A DNA stretch of 64,000 nucleotides from Herbaspirillum sp. 3R11 (GTDB taxonomy: Bacteria > Pseudomonadota > Gammaproteobacteria > Burkholderiales > Burkholderiaceae_D). A model generated the notes under the pieces. The model ran no database searches. It was given only the letters and a program-made list of their open reading frames with translations, and was not told the origin of the DNA. The translations under genes and the position numbers were made by a program. This document shows, in pieces, positions 28,454 through 36,869 of the stretch (its first letter is position 1; every line of letters begins with the position of its first letter). Where the stretch lies: assembly GCF_004563925.1 (NCBI RefSeq), contig NZ_SPNJ01000001.1:1364001-1428000 (forward strand), in the 5' to 3' direction.

Positions 28454-28897
28454 TCAGAACAGCACTCCCTGCCGACTGTTGCTCATGTCGGTGCGTGGCA
28501 GGATTTTTTCGGATTTTTTACGCGGAGCGCGGAGCGTTTCCACCGGCGCTTTCTGATCTTGCAACCAGCGCGCCAGCATGTCGATGACGTGTTGCGTCTG
28601 CAGCGTCGTCAATGCAGATCCCATACCGATACCGTGCCATTTTTCCAGGCAGGAACGACAGCAGGTCGCGGTCGCGTGCTGCGCCACGAATACCGGGTGA
28701 CCGCGAAACGGCGTCTGCTTGCCGTCCTTGTCGGGATGTGCGGGCGCCAGCCGCGTGGCGATGAAACTCTCGGCATGCTGCAGCACTTCTTCCAGACCGT
28801 GCTCCTGCAGGTAGCGATATTCGGGCGCTTTCAGTACGAAGCGGCGGCGAAAGGCGGAATGTTGCAGACGATCGACAATCAGGTCTTGTGGGAACAT
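28454..28897 (-). CDS. DUF4186 family protein
   Basis: The conserved core (AFRRRFVLKAPEYRYLQEHG, then KQTPFRGHPVFVAQHATATC and CRSCLEKWHGI) matches the DUF4186 family. The CC..C arrangement and histidines may bind a metal. Function is unknown. The start at 28897 gives 147 residues; an in-frame GTG at 28951 would add 18 residues, and neither has a clear ribosome site. The C-terminus is a short basic tail beyond the family core. It precedes katE on the same strand, separated by 213 bp. Confidence 0.78.
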   Translation of the reverse strand: MFPQDLIVDRLQHSAFRRRFVLKAPEYRYLQEHGLEEVLQHAESFIATRLAPAHPDKDGKQTPFRGHPVFVAQHATATCCRSCLEKWHGIGMGSALTTLQTQHVIDMLARWLQDQKAPVETLRAPRKKSEKILPRTDMSNSRQGVLF

Positions 28898-29277
28898 GGC
28901 GTCGGATGGAGTTGGCGACACCTGATCATAGCCTTCCGTAAATCCCGCCACAGTAGGCGCACGCTGATTGCGTTGTGGGACGATGCCCTTTTCAATGCGC
29001 CTGCTGTGCCCTGAATTCGCCGCGATCGTCGTCGGCCACTACGGAGTCTCTCTGTCAGGTCCGACAACATCGTCCCACGCCCGAATCGGAGGATGCCACA
29101 TAGGCATGGCCGCACTGACGGCCTACCATGGTTGCTCATTCCCGGACATCGGCGCGGCGCAGGCCCCTCCTCCTTGCGTGGCGTCTTCCGGGGATGATCG
29201 TTCGGCGTCGTTTTTGGCTTTCCTGACGCCGGGCGGTGACAGCTTCAATGAGCCTTTACATTTTTGAAAAAGGAAAC
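28898..29277. other. Intergenic region between DUF4186 gene and repeat-rich protein gene
   Basis: About 380 bp between divergent genes (or 326 bp if the GTG start of the DUF4186 gene is used). Short frames on both strands lack ribosome sites. The aaaagga at 29266-29272 is the ribosome site of the downstream gene. Promoters for both genes should lie here, but none was assigned. Confidence 0.5.
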
Positions 29278-29556
29278 ATGATGACTACACAATCCAACCA
29301 GAATCGCGGCGGTAACCATGATCAGCACGCCCGGGCGGGCGAGCAAAGTCACAAGAACAACGGGCACCAGCAACAACCCTCTCCACGCAGCGCTTCGCAT
29401 GACCAACAGATGCATGCCGGTCAGCAAAGCCACAAGAATGCCAGCGGGTCGAATTCCGGCAGTTCAGCTTCGAACTCAGCTTCTGATTCCGGCACACGCG
29501 GCGGCTCCAGCGAGCAACATGCCGCATCCGGCCGCCAAAGCCATAGGAACACCTAG
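29278..29556 (+). CDS. Small hydrophilic repeat protein (KGG/Em-like stress protein type)
   Basis: The start at 29278 follows an aaaagga site; a second ATG comes immediately after at 29281. The 92-residue product is extremely hydrophilic, rich in Ser, Gly, Gln, His and Asn. It contains three copies of a unit reading AGEQSHKN, AGQQSHKN and SGRQSHRN. Composition and repeats recall KGG-motif and group 1 LEA (Em/GsiB-like) proteins linked to desiccation or general stress, but the exact KGG signature is absent. It is probably intrinsically disordered. A hairpin terminator follows at 29631. Confidence 0.7.
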   Translation: MMTTQSNQNRGGNHDQHARAGEQSHKNNGHQQQPSPRSASHDQQMHAGQQSHKNASGSNSGSSASNSASDSGTRGGSSEQHAASGRQSHRNT

Positions 29557-29872
29557 GCGCAGTCCTGCGCTGCCTGTTCGACGTTCTTAGGTTTTATTCT
29601 TAGGTTCTATCCCATGCGGGGATAAGCAAGAAGCCGTCCTTCAGGGGCGGCTTTCTTTGTGTGGTTTTACCTTTTTCAGTCTTCTCCCAGCGGCTTTTGA
29701 GAGTTTTCTTATAGTTTGCCGGACACCCTCCGCCTACACTGCCTCCAGTTGTTTGCTTAGGCCCGATTCATCTTTCGCTTGGCCTTTTCTCGTCGTCCGG
29801 CGCGCGTGCGCCTTCCACTTGTCCATCTTTCATCAGGTCGCGTCCTCCCGGACTGCGCCGGGGAGCTCATTC
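29557..29872. other. Intergenic region before NlpC/P60 gene
   Basis: This 316-bp stretch holds the terminator of the repeat-protein gene (29631-29657) and then about 210 bp leading to the NlpC/P60 start. An in-frame extension of the downstream gene back to 29657 exists, but it would bury the signal peptide and lacks a ribosome site. Nothing else was recognised. Confidence 0.5.
29631..29657 (+). terminator. Probable rho-independent terminator
   Basis: An imperfect hairpin pairs AAGCCG (29631-29636) with CGGCTT and is followed by a T-rich run (tttcttt). It lies 75 bp after the stop codon of the repeat-protein gene. Confidence 0.65.
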
Positions 29873-30337
29873 ATGCCGATTTTTTCACGCCGATGGCTGT
29901 TGCCGGTGCTGTGTTTCATCAACGCAGCCGCTTGCGCGGCCGAGACCCCGCCATCCTCGGAACGCTTCGTCGCCCGCGCCGTCACCAGCCTGACCAGCGG
30001 CATTCGCTACAAGTTCGGCGGCACCGATCCCGATAGCGGCCTCGACTGCAGCGCCTTCATCGCGCTGCTGTACAAGGACGCCGGCGGCGGCGACTTGCCC
30101 CGCACCGCGCGAGAAATCAGCGAAGTCGGCGCACACATCGACGCCGGCGCGCTGCAACCGGGCGACCTGGTGTTCTTCCGCAATACACAGGGCGGCATCG
30201 CGCACGTCGGCATCTATGTCGGCGGCGAAAACTTCGTGCATGCCTCGCGCAAGCATGGCGTGATTTACCAGTCGCGACTCAACGAGCCTTACTGGAAGAG
30301 TCGCTTCAAGGGCGCACGGCGGTTGCCGCAATCCTGA
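29873..30337 (+). CDS. Exported NlpC/P60 peptidoglycan endopeptidase
   Basis: The start at 29873 has a ggggagc ribosome site and opens a signal peptide (MPIFSRRWLLPVLCF, cleavage near AACAAE). The 154-residue precursor contains one NlpC/P60 domain with the catalytic cysteine in GLDCSAFI, a histidine in IAHVGIYVGG and a further FVHASRKHG motif. Such enzymes cut D-Glu-mDAP-type bonds in cell wall stem peptides in the periplasm. There is no separate binding domain. A perfect hairpin terminator follows the gene. Confidence 0.92.
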   Translation: MPIFSRRWLLPVLCFINAAACAAETPPSSERFVARAVTSLTSGIRYKFGGTDPDSGLDCSAFIALLYKDAGGGDLPRTAREISEVGAHIDAGALQPGDLVFFRNTQGGIAHVGIYVGGENFVHASRKHGVIYQSRLNEPYWKSRFKGARRLPQS

Positions 30338-30361
30338 TCAAAATCCTTGCCCGCCAATAAA

Positions 30362-30385
30362 AAAGCCGCTCCGAAGAGCGGCTTT
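30362..30385. terminator. Rho-independent terminator, probably bidirectional
   Basis: A perfect 10-bp stem AAAGCCGCTC / GAGCGGCTTT encloses a CGAA tetraloop. It lies between two convergent genes (NlpC/P60 protein and ABC binding protein), and the A/T-flanked stem can terminate both. Confidence 0.88.
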
Positions 30386-30456
30386 CAGTTCATCCCGCCA
30401 AGGCGGAGACAATGAAGTACGGCTGTTTTTATCGCTTATAACCTGATTACAAATGC

Positions 30457-31251
30457 TTATTGCTTGGCGACAGCTGCCGGCAGATGACGACCGTGGAACT
30501 TCACGTAGATCGCGTCCAGCTTGCCGTTGCGGTGGTTGGTCAGGACCCAGTTGTTGATCCATTCCTTCAGGCGCGGCTGGTTCTGGTTGAAGGCGATGCC
30601 CAGATCGAAGTCCTTTTGCGCGAATTTCAGTTCCAGGTTCTTGCCTGGTGCGCGCTTGATCATTTCACCCAGGTTGGACGGTGTGCTGGAGAAGATTTCG
30701 ACTTGGCCGGTCACCATCGAGGTGATCAGCGTGGCGTCGTCTTCATAGCGCACGATTTCGGCGCCCTTGGCTTGTGCTGTGGTCAGCGTGTCGTTGACGG
30801 TGGCGCGGGTCAGACCGATACGCTTGCCGTTGAGGTCGTTGTAATCCTTGATCTGGATGTTCTTCGGACCGCCGACGATGATGGTGATGACGGCGTAAGG
30901 CACGGAGAAGTCCACCACCTTGGCGCGCTCAGGCGTGATCGACAAGTCGGCGATGACGACGTCGGCGCGATTGGCTTGCAGTGTCGGGATGCGCGCGGCG
31001 TTGGTGACCGGCACGATTTCCAGCTTGACGCCCAGGTCCTTGGCGAATTGCTCGGCGGTTTCGACGTCGGATCCGGCTGGTTGCAGGTTGGCGTCGGCGA
31101 AGCTGAACAGCGGCGTGCCCATGGCGATCGCCACGCGGACCTTGCCGGCCTTCTTGATGTCGTCGAGCTGATCGGCCATGGCGACGTGGGCCAGGCCCGC
31201 GGTCAGCAGTGCAGCGATGCAGGTACGGGCGAAGATGTGATTCAGTTTCAT
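30457..31251 (-). CDS. Polar amino-acid ABC transporter, periplasmic binding protein
   Basis: The start at 31251 follows an aaggag site and opens a Sec signal peptide (MKLNHIF, cleavage after VAMA). The 264-residue protein is a family 3 (GlnH/HisJ-type) solute-binding protein; the mature N-terminus DQLDDIKKAGKVRVAIA and the ADVVIADLSITPERAKVVDFS motif are typical. It captures an amino acid or similar polar solute for the permeases encoded upstream. The ligand cannot be read from the sequence. It is the last gene of a four-gene operon, 65 bp after the ATPase. Confidence 0.92.
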   Translation of the reverse strand: MKLNHIFARTCIAALLTAGLAHVAMADQLDDIKKAGKVRVAIAMGTPLFSFADANLQPAGSDVETAEQFAKDLGVKLEIVPVTNAARIPTLQANRADVVIADLSITPERAKVVDFSVPYAVITIIVGGPKNIQIKDYNDLNGKRIGLTRATVNDTLTTAQAKGAEIVRYEDDATLITSMVTGQVEIFSSTPSNLGEMIKRAPGKNLELKFAQKDFDLGIAFNQNQPRLKEWINNWVLTNHRNGKLDAIYVKFHGRHLPAAVAKQ

Positions 31252-31316
31252 GCAGGTCTCCTTGGTTTGATTGTGTTGCAATGAAAAACGTATAGCTTGG
31301 AATGACTACTTTTGGA

Positions 31317-32045
31317 TTACAGGCCGTTGTTCAGGAAGGCATGCAATTCCGGTGTCTTGGGGTGGTCCAGCATCTCGCCCGGGCCGACTTCCCATACGGT
31401 GCCCTGGTGCATGTAGATGATGCGGTCGGCCACGCGCTTGGCGAAGGCCATTTCATGCGTCACCAGCAGCATGGTCATGCCGCCGGCGGCGAGGTCTTCC
31501 ATCACGCGCAGCACTTCGCCGGTCAGTTGCGGATCGAGCGCCGAGGTGACTTCGTCGAACAGCATGACCTTCGGCGACATTGCCAGCGAGCGGGCGATCG
31601 CCACGCGTTGCTGCTGACCGCCCGACAGTTGCTCGGGATAGGCATCGGCCTTGTTGCCCAGGCCGACCTGCTCCAGCGCGGCCATGGATACGGTCAAAGC
31701 CTGCGCCTTGGGCTGCTGCTTGACGTGGCGCAGGGCCAACATGATATTTTCCTGCACGGTCAGATGCGGGAACAGGTTGTAGCTCTGGAACACGATGCCG
31801 ACTTCCTGGCGCAGCTTGTGCAGGTCGATGGCCGGATCGTCGACACGCATGCCGCAGACTTCGATGGTGCCGGAATCGATCTTCTCGAGGCGGTCGATAC
31901 AGCGCAGCGCGGTGCTCTTGCCGGAGCCGCTGGCGCCGATGATGGCGATCATCTCGCCCTTTTGCACCTCGAAGGAAACGCCCTTCAGTACCTGGTTGGA
32001 GCCGAAGCTCTTGTAAATCTGATCTAGTTTAACGATTGCTGACAT
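31317..32045 (-). CDS. Polar amino-acid ABC transporter, ATPase
   Basis: This 242-residue GlnQ/HisP-type ATPase has Walker A GASGSGKST, the signature LSGGQQQR, Walker B VMLFDEVTSALD and the H-loop VTHEM. The start at 32045 overlaps the permease gene by 17 bp; a longer upstream frame is part of that permease region. It energises uptake with the two permeases encoded before it. Confidence 0.94.
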   Translation of the reverse strand: MSAIVKLDQIYKSFGSNQVLKGVSFEVQKGEMIAIIGASGSGKSTALRCIDRLEKIDSGTIEVCGMRVDDPAIDLHKLRQEVGIVFQSYNLFPHLTVQENIMLALRHVKQQPKAQALTVSMAALEQVGLGNKADAYPEQLSGGQQQRVAIARSLAMSPKVMLFDEVTSALDPQLTGEVLRVMEDLAAGGMTMLLVTHEMAFAKRVADRIIYMHQGTVWEVGPGEMLDHPKTPELHAFLNNGL

Positions 32046-32682
32046 TGAGCTTGTTCTCCATCGATTCACTCCAGCGCGAGAGCGGGTAACACAGTACAAA
32101 ATAGAACGCCCCTACCAGACTGAAAATCAGGAAAGGCTGAAAAATTGAGTTGTTGATGATCTGACCGGCACGGGTCAGTTCGATAAAGCCGATCACGGAC
32201 GCCAGCGAAGTCATCTTGATGACCTGCACGAGGAAGCCCACGGTCGGCGGCAGCGACAGGCGGAAGGCCTGCGGAATGATCACCAGGCGCAGCGTCTGCC
32301 AGCGCGTCAGCGACAGGCACTCGGCGGCTTCCCATTGAGGACGCGGCATGGCTTCGACGCAACCGCGCCAGATGTCGCCCAGGTAGGCGCTGGTGTACAC
32401 CATCATCGCCAGACCCGCCGCCACCAAAGCCGGCAAGGCGAAGCCGTACACCGACAGGCCGAAGTACACGATGAACAGCAGGATCAGCAGCGGAATGCCC
32501 TGGATGCACTCGATGTACACCAGTGTCGGCATCCACAGCCAGCGGCGCGGCGAAATACGCGCCAGCATCACGCCGAACCCGCCGATGCTGCCGAGGATGA
32601 AAGCGAGGCCGGACAGCACCAGCGTCCACCAGATCGACTGCACCAGATAGAAGAAATGTCCCCAGGAGAAACTGCCGATCAT
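32029..32682 (-). CDS. Polar amino-acid ABC transporter, permease 2
   Basis: This 217-residue inner-membrane protein has about five transmembrane segments and the His/Glu/Gln-type permease signature EAAECLSLTRWQTLRLVIIPQ, which contacts the ATPase. It starts in an ATGA overlap with permease 1, forming a heterodimeric channel typical of the PAAT family. Confidence 0.93.
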   Translation of the reverse strand: MIGSFSWGHFFYLVQSIWWTLVLSGLAFILGSIGGFGVMLARISPRRWLWMPTLVYIECIQGIPLLILLFIVYFGLSVYGFALPALVAAGLAMMVYTSAYLGDIWRGCVEAMPRPQWEAAECLSLTRWQTLRLVIIPQAFRLSLPPTVGFLVQVIKMTSLASVIGFIELTRAGQIINNSIFQPFLIFSLVGAFYFVLCYPLSRWSESMENKLNVSNR

Positions 32683-33473
32683 GATGCGCTCCCGTTGGTA
32701 GTGTTGGTTGCTGTCGCTGTGGCAGCAGTAGCGACAGCGGCGGCCGGCTGGAACGGCGGGATTGGAGGCGGACGGCGACGAGATGCTTCCAGCGCGGCGC
32801 GGCGGATGATGCGGCGGCGCTTGAACAGGTATTCGCCGAAGCCCCAGGCCAGCAGCTTGACCAGGATCGACAGCGCCAGGTACATGAAGGCGACGACGAT
32901 ATAGGTTTCCAGCGAGCGGAAGGTATCGGATTGCACGGTGTTGGCGATCGCGGTCAGTTCTTCGGCCGAGATCTGCGAGGCCATGGCCGAGGCTTGCATC
33001 ATCAACAGGAATTGGCTGGTCAGCGCCGGATAGACGCGCTCGATCGACGGTTGCAGCATGACGTGCCACGCGATGCGCCAGCGCGAGAGGCCGAGGCATT
33101 CGGCCGCTTCGATCTGGCCCTTGGGCACGGATTCCAGGCCGGCGCGAATGATTTCGGCGGCGTAGGCGGCGATGTTGATGATCATCGCCAGCACGGCGGC
33201 GGCAAACGTCGGCATGTGGATGCCGAGGCTGGCCAGGCCGAAGTACAGCAAGAAAATCTGCACCAGGAAAGGCGTATTGCGGACCGCCTCGATATAGGCG
33301 GAACAGGCTTTGGCGATATAAGGATTGCTGCCGCGCTTGAGGAAGGCGATCAGCGTACCGATCGAGACGCCGACCACAATGGCGACCGTCGTCATCTTCA
33401 GCGTCAACCATGCGCCGGTCAGGAAGACCGGCCAGTATGGCGCCAGAGGAGCGAAATTAAGTGAAAAACCCAT
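32679..33473 (-). CDS. Polar amino-acid ABC transporter, permease 1
   Basis: The start at 33473 (MGFSLNFAPLAPYW) gives 264 residues with about five transmembrane segments and the EAAECLGLSRWRIAWHVMLQP coupling loop. Compared with its partner it has an unusual C-terminal tail of about 40 residues, proline-rich and then alanine/threonine-rich (PPPIPPFQPAAAVATAATAT). It is the first gene of the transporter operon; 544 bp without a gene lie upstream. Confidence 0.92.
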   Translation of the reverse strand: MGFSLNFAPLAPYWPVFLTGAWLTLKMTTVAIVVGVSIGTLIAFLKRGSNPYIAKACSAYIEAVRNTPFLVQIFLLYFGLASLGIHMPTFAAAVLAMIINIAAYAAEIIRAGLESVPKGQIEAAECLGLSRWRIAWHVMLQPSIERVYPALTSQFLLMMQASAMASQISAEELTAIANTVQSDTFRSLETYIVVAFMYLALSILVKLLAWGFGEYLFKRRRIIRRAALEASRRRPPPIPPFQPAAAVATAATATATNTTNGSAS

Positions 33474-34017
33474 GCCGATGATGCCCTTTATACGTGGAGC
33501 TCTACTTTTACCGGGCGATGTAATGACAGTGGAGGACACGAGGAGCCGACCGACAACAAGGCGATCCACCGTGGAACGAAACTAATCGATTTTCCCTGAG
33601 CTTGCGGCGTCATCAGCGAGGTCGGTACTACCTCCTCTGCGACAGCGTTGCAGCCTGCGGTGTGTGCGTTATTGTTTTTGCTTACTGTCGCTCACCGTCA
33701 CTACTACCGTCTCCCTTCACCTTGTCCAACGCCGGCGCGTTGCGCTGTCTCTGCCGGCTTGCCGGACAAGGCGGCTGTATTGTTACCAGCCTGTGCTGCT
33801 TGTTATTGCTACTGCCATTGCTACTGTCGTTATCTCTTGTTGCAGCCTGTTCTGGCGCCCGGTTTTTGCTGTGGCGTTCACTGTATTTCGCAGTATCAGA
33901 CTTCAGGCGGCAGCAAAGATAACATAGATGTACGATAACATACAATCAAGAATGTGGAGCCGGGCGCGATAACTTTTTTTGCGTTTTCGCCTTACCTTGC
34001 CACAATCCCGATATCTG
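33474..34017. other. Intergenic region upstream of the ABC transporter operon
   Basis: This 544-bp region separates the transporter operon from udh, both on the minus strand. Around 33700-33860 it is pyrimidine-rich on the plus strand, with many TTGCTACTG-like triplets, and frames there have no ribosome site or normal codon use. At 33918-33946 there are two copies of GATAACATA spaced 16 bp apart, followed by ATACAAT. The transporter promoter and possibly a regulator site lie in this region. Confidence 0.5.
33918..33946. promoter_or_regulatory. Tandem GATAACATA repeat with ATACAAT, possible operator
   Basis: GATAACATA occurs at 33918-33926 and 33934-33942, and ATACAAT at 33940-33946. On the minus strand this reads ATTGTATGTTATC, which shares ATTGTATG and a GATAAC/GTTATC element with the region before kdgD (35282-35300). 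A shared regulator is possible but unproven. Confidence 0.3.
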
Positions 34018-34866
34018 TTACTTCGGCTCGAACGGACCGGTGACCGTGAAGATGCCGCCCTGATAGACACGCACCGGGTCATCGGCCGGCGGCAGCGGCT
34101 GCGCCTCGATCTTGGCGCGGTAGATGTCGGACGTGTCACGCGCCTTGAAACCAAGATGCGCGGCGTAGCGGTTGTCCCACCAGGTCGATGGATTATCCGA
34201 CATCCCATATACGACGGTGTGGCCGACGTCCGGCGTAAACAGACAGCAGCGCATCAGTTCGGTCAGGTCGTCGTAGCTCAGCCAGCTGGCCAGCGAGCGG
34301 CGATCCTTGGGTTCCGGGAACGACCAGCCGATACGGATGCTGACGGTCTCGATGCCGTAGCGGTCGTAATTGAATTGCGCCATGTCTTCGCCATAGGACT
34401 TCGACAGGCCGTAATAACCATCCGGACGACGCAGGTCGCGCACATCGATGCGTTCATCCTGGCGATAGAAGCCGGTGACATGGTTGGAGCTGGCGAACAC
34501 CACGCGCTTGACGCCATGGCGACGCGCCGCTTCATAGACGTGGAACACTCCCTTGATATTGGCTTCCAGGATTTCTTCAAACGGACGCTCGACCGATACG
34601 CCGCCCAGGTGGACGATAGCGTCGCAGCCGGCAATCAACGCATCCATCGCGGCGCGATCGGCCAGGTTGCAGGCCACCACTTCTTCATGCGGTGCGGCCT
34701 CGTTGCCCAGGGCGGCACTCAGGTCGGATACCCGAAGCACGTCGGCAAACGCCGCCAACCGCGGGCGCAGCACCTTGCCGAGGCCGCCGGCGGCGCCGGT
34801 CAGCAACAGGCGGCCGAGTTTGGGTTGATTCTTGTCTTCTGCTGCCCGTGATGCTTGGTCGGCCAT
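34018..34866 (-). CDS. udh: Uronate dehydrogenase (NAD-dependent epimerase/dehydratase family)
   Basis: This 282-residue short-chain dehydrogenase-type protein has the NAD motif LLTGAAGGLGKVLRP, SSNHVTGFY and the catalytic YYGLSKSYGED. The SSNHVTGFYR segment and its place opposite kdgD match uronate dehydrogenases, which oxidise galacturonate or glucuronate to the aldarolactone. Together with KdgD it would form part of the oxidative hexuronate pathway; the aldarate dehydratase and 2-ketoglutarate semialdehyde dehydrogenase are not in this window. The start at 34866 has only a weak ribosome site. Confidence 0.87.
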   Translation of the reverse strand: MADQASRAAEDKNQPKLGRLLLTGAAGGLGKVLRPRLAAFADVLRVSDLSAALGNEAAPHEEVVACNLADRAAMDALIAGCDAIVHLGGVSVERPFEEILEANIKGVFHVYEAARRHGVKRVVFASSNHVTGFYRQDERIDVRDLRRPDGYYGLSKSYGEDMAQFNYDRYGIETVSIRIGWSFPEPKDRRSLASWLSYDDLTELMRCCLFTPDVGHTVVYGMSDNPSTWWDNRYAAHLGFKARDTSDIYRAKIEAQPLPPADDPVRVYQGGIFTVTGPFEPK

Positions 34867-35366
34867 GTCTGTATTTCCAATTGATCAGTCTGTGGCGGCG
34901 CGTTGTTCCAACATGAGGAAATGCTGCGCCGCGTGATACGTTGTCTTATAACGCGAGCAAGGATTATCGACTTCGCCTCGTTTCCTTGTCAAACGAAGTC
35001 GTTGAAAATTCAAAAAATAATTCGTTTCGCAATGCAGCAGAAGATTGCCAAGAACATCGTTAAAGAATGCTAACTCCTCAGAGATTACATTAACTCGTTA
35101 AAAATAATAATTTCCATTTAAATACAATGAATTGGATTGTATATTTAAAGTAATATCGAATAAATAATTGCGTGATCTCAGACCGCCTCCCCGCGATGCA
35201 CAACGCCTCCCGCCTCCCTCCACTCCTGCCCACGGTTCTTAAAAATAGTTGCAAGTAGCCATTGGCAAATTCAGAATTCACATTGTATGATGACTGATAA
35301 CAAATAATAGCAATGCATCAATAACAACGCCTTCCGAGACACTTCTTCAGCCAACTTCACGCCATC
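34867..35366. other. AT-rich divergent promoter region between udh and kdgD
   Basis: This 500-bp region is clearly more AT-rich than its surroundings, especially 34990-35160 and 35270-35320. It contains an inverted repeat at 35122-35142 and another ATTGTAT at 35282-35288. Short frames here (for example 35090-35281 on the minus strand) lack coding character. It should hold the divergent udh and kdgD promoters. Confidence 0.6.
35122..35142. promoter_or_regulatory. Inverted repeat ATACAAT-N7-ATTGTAT, candidate operator
   Basis: A perfect 7-bp inverted repeat (35122-35128 and 35136-35142) lies in the udh/kdgD intergenic region, with flanking TTTAAA on both sides. The half-site resembles those of FadR/FCD-type GntR repressors that control sugar-acid genes. 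Assignment is by motif and context only. Confidence 0.45.
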
Positions 35367-36278
35367 ATGACGCCACAAGAACTTAAAACCATCATGGGCT
35401 CCGGCCTGCTTTCGTTTCCCCTGACCGACTTTGACGCCAACGGCGACTTCAATGCGCGCGGCTACGCCGAACGGCTGGAATGGCTGGCTCCCTACGGCGC
35501 CAGCGCGCTGTTCGCCGCCGGCGGCACCGGCGAGTTCTTCTCGCTGACCGGCCACGAATACCCGACCATCATCAAGACCGCCGTCGACACCTGCCGCGGC
35601 AAGGTGCCGATCATCGCCGGCGCCGGCGGCCCGACCCGCTACGCCATCGAATGCGCCCAGGCGGCTGAGAAAGCCGGCGCCCACGGCGTCCTGCTGCTGC
35701 CCCACTACCTCACCGAAGCTGGTCAGGACGGCCTGGCGGCACACGTGGAAGCGGTCTGCAAGAGCGTCAAGTTCGGCGTCATCGTCTACAACCGCGGCCA
35801 ATGCCGCCTGACACCCGCCACGCTGGTGCGCCTGGCTGAGCGTTGCCCGAATCTGGTCGGTTTCAAGGACGGCATCGGCGACATCGAACTGATGTCCTCG
35901 ATCTACATGAAGATGGGCGACCGCTTCGCCTATCTCGGCGGCCTGCCGACGGCCGAAGTCTACGCCGCCGCCTACAAGGCGCTGGGCACCCCGGTGTACT
36001 CGTCGGCGGTGTTCAACTTCATCCCGAAAACCGCGATGGAGTTCTACCACGCCGTCGCCGCAGACGACCTCGCCACCCAGCATCACCTGCTGCGCGAATT
36101 CTTCATGCCCTACCTGGAAATCCGCAATCGCATGCAAGGCTATGCGGTCAGCATCGTCAAGGCCGGCGCCCGCCTGGTCGGCCACGACGCAGGTCCGGTG
36201 CGCGCACCGCTGACCGACCTCAACGCCGCCGAATGTGAAGCACTCGGCGCGCTGATCGCCAAGCTGGGTCCGCAATGA
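35367..36278 (+). CDS. kdgD: 5-dehydro-4-deoxyglucarate dehydratase
   Basis: This 303-residue member of the DHDPS/NAL class I aldolase superfamily has the N-terminal [12 protein letters not shown], the GGTGEFFSL loop, the tyrosine in VIVYNRG and the Schiff-base lysine in VGFKDGIGD. These residues and the length fit KdgD, which dehydrates and decarboxylates 5-keto-4-deoxyglucarate to 2-ketoglutarate semialdehyde. It is divergent from udh, consistent with hexuronate oxidation. No ribosome site is clear before 35367; the family N-terminus supports this start. Confidence 0.92.
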   Translation: MTPQELKTIMGSGLLSFPLTDFDANGDFNARGYAERLEWLAPYGASALFAAGGTGEFFSLTGHEYPTIIKTAVDTCRGKVPIIAGAGGPTRYAIECAQAAEKAGAHGVLLLPHYLTEAGQDGLAAHVEAVCKSVKFGVIVYNRGQCRLTPATLVRLAERCPNLVGFKDGIGDIELMSSIYMKMGDRFAYLGGLPTAEVYAAAYKALGTPVYSSAVFNFIPKTAMEFYHAVAADDLATQHHLLREFFMPYLEIRNRMQGYAVSIVKAGARLVGHDAGPVRAPLTDLNAAECEALGALIAKLGPQ

Positions 36279-36333
36279 CAGAACAACAAACCATGATCAG
36301 TCTTACCCAACCACAACTACTCAAGGAGACAAG

Positions 36334-36792
36334 ATGTTCAGGAAATGGATGTATCTGGCCAGCGCCATGGTGTGCTCGATGGTGATCGCTCAGGGCGCAG
36401 CGGCTGCCCCAAGCGCCGATGAACAGGCAGTGGCGACAGCGGTTGAAAAGCTGCGCGTGGCAATGACGTCGCAGATCGACCGCGGCGCACTGGATGCGCT
36501 GACCGAAGAGCAGCTGAGCTACGGCCACTCCAACGGCGTGGTGCAGACCAAGGCTGAATTCATCGGCCAACTGGTCAGCGGCGAATCGACCTTCGTCAAG
36601 ATCGACCTGACGGCGCAAACCGTCAACGTCCAGGAAAACGTCGCCGTGGTCCGTCACACGCTGACGGCAGCGACCAACGACTCCGGCAAGCCGGGCAACG
36701 TGTCGCTGAAGATCCTGATGGTCTGGAAGAAGACCGGCGGCCAATGGCGCCTGCTGGCTCGCCAGGCAGTGCGTTTTGCGGCGCCGACCTGA
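36334..36792 (+). CDS. Exported DUF4440/SnoaL-like protein
   Basis: The start follows a caaggagac ribosome site, and a signal peptide (MFRKWMYLASAMVCS, cleavage near GAAAAPS) is clear. The 152-residue precursor has one NTF2-like DUF4440 fold with the LSYGHSNGVVQTKAEFIGQL segment and the KILMVWKKTGGQWRLLARQ C-terminal strand. It may bind a small ligand in the periplasm; no catalytic residues can be assigned. It lies 55 bp after kdgD and may be co-transcribed. A hairpin terminator follows. Confidence 0.82.
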   Translation: MFRKWMYLASAMVCSMVIAQGAAAAPSADEQAVATAVEKLRVAMTSQIDRGALDALTEEQLSYGHSNGVVQTKAEFIGQLVSGESTFVKIDLTAQTVNVQENVAVVRHTLTAATNDSGKPGNVSLKILMVWKKTGGQWRLLARQAVRFAAPT

Positions 36793-36824
36793 TCCTGGTC
36801 TGCAACGCTGACATGCTGAAATGA

Positions 36825-36853
36825 AAAACCGAAGCTGCGGCTTCGGTTTTTTT
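36825..36853 (+). terminator. Rho-independent terminator
   Basis: A stem AAAACCGAAG / CTTCGGTTTT with a six-base loop is followed by a run of T (36847-36853). It lies 32 bp after the stop of the DUF4440 gene and may also serve the convergent DUF1330 gene. Confidence 0.88.
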
Positions 36854-36869
36854 ATGGGCGTCGCCTGTG

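Noticed and set aside
33602..33945. Several overlapping small frames on both strands
   Set aside because: They lie in low-complexity DNA, lack ribosome sites and show no known motif.
35090..35281. 63-codon minus-strand frame in the udh/kdgD gap
   Set aside because: The region is AT-rich with operator-like repeats and the frame has no start signals.
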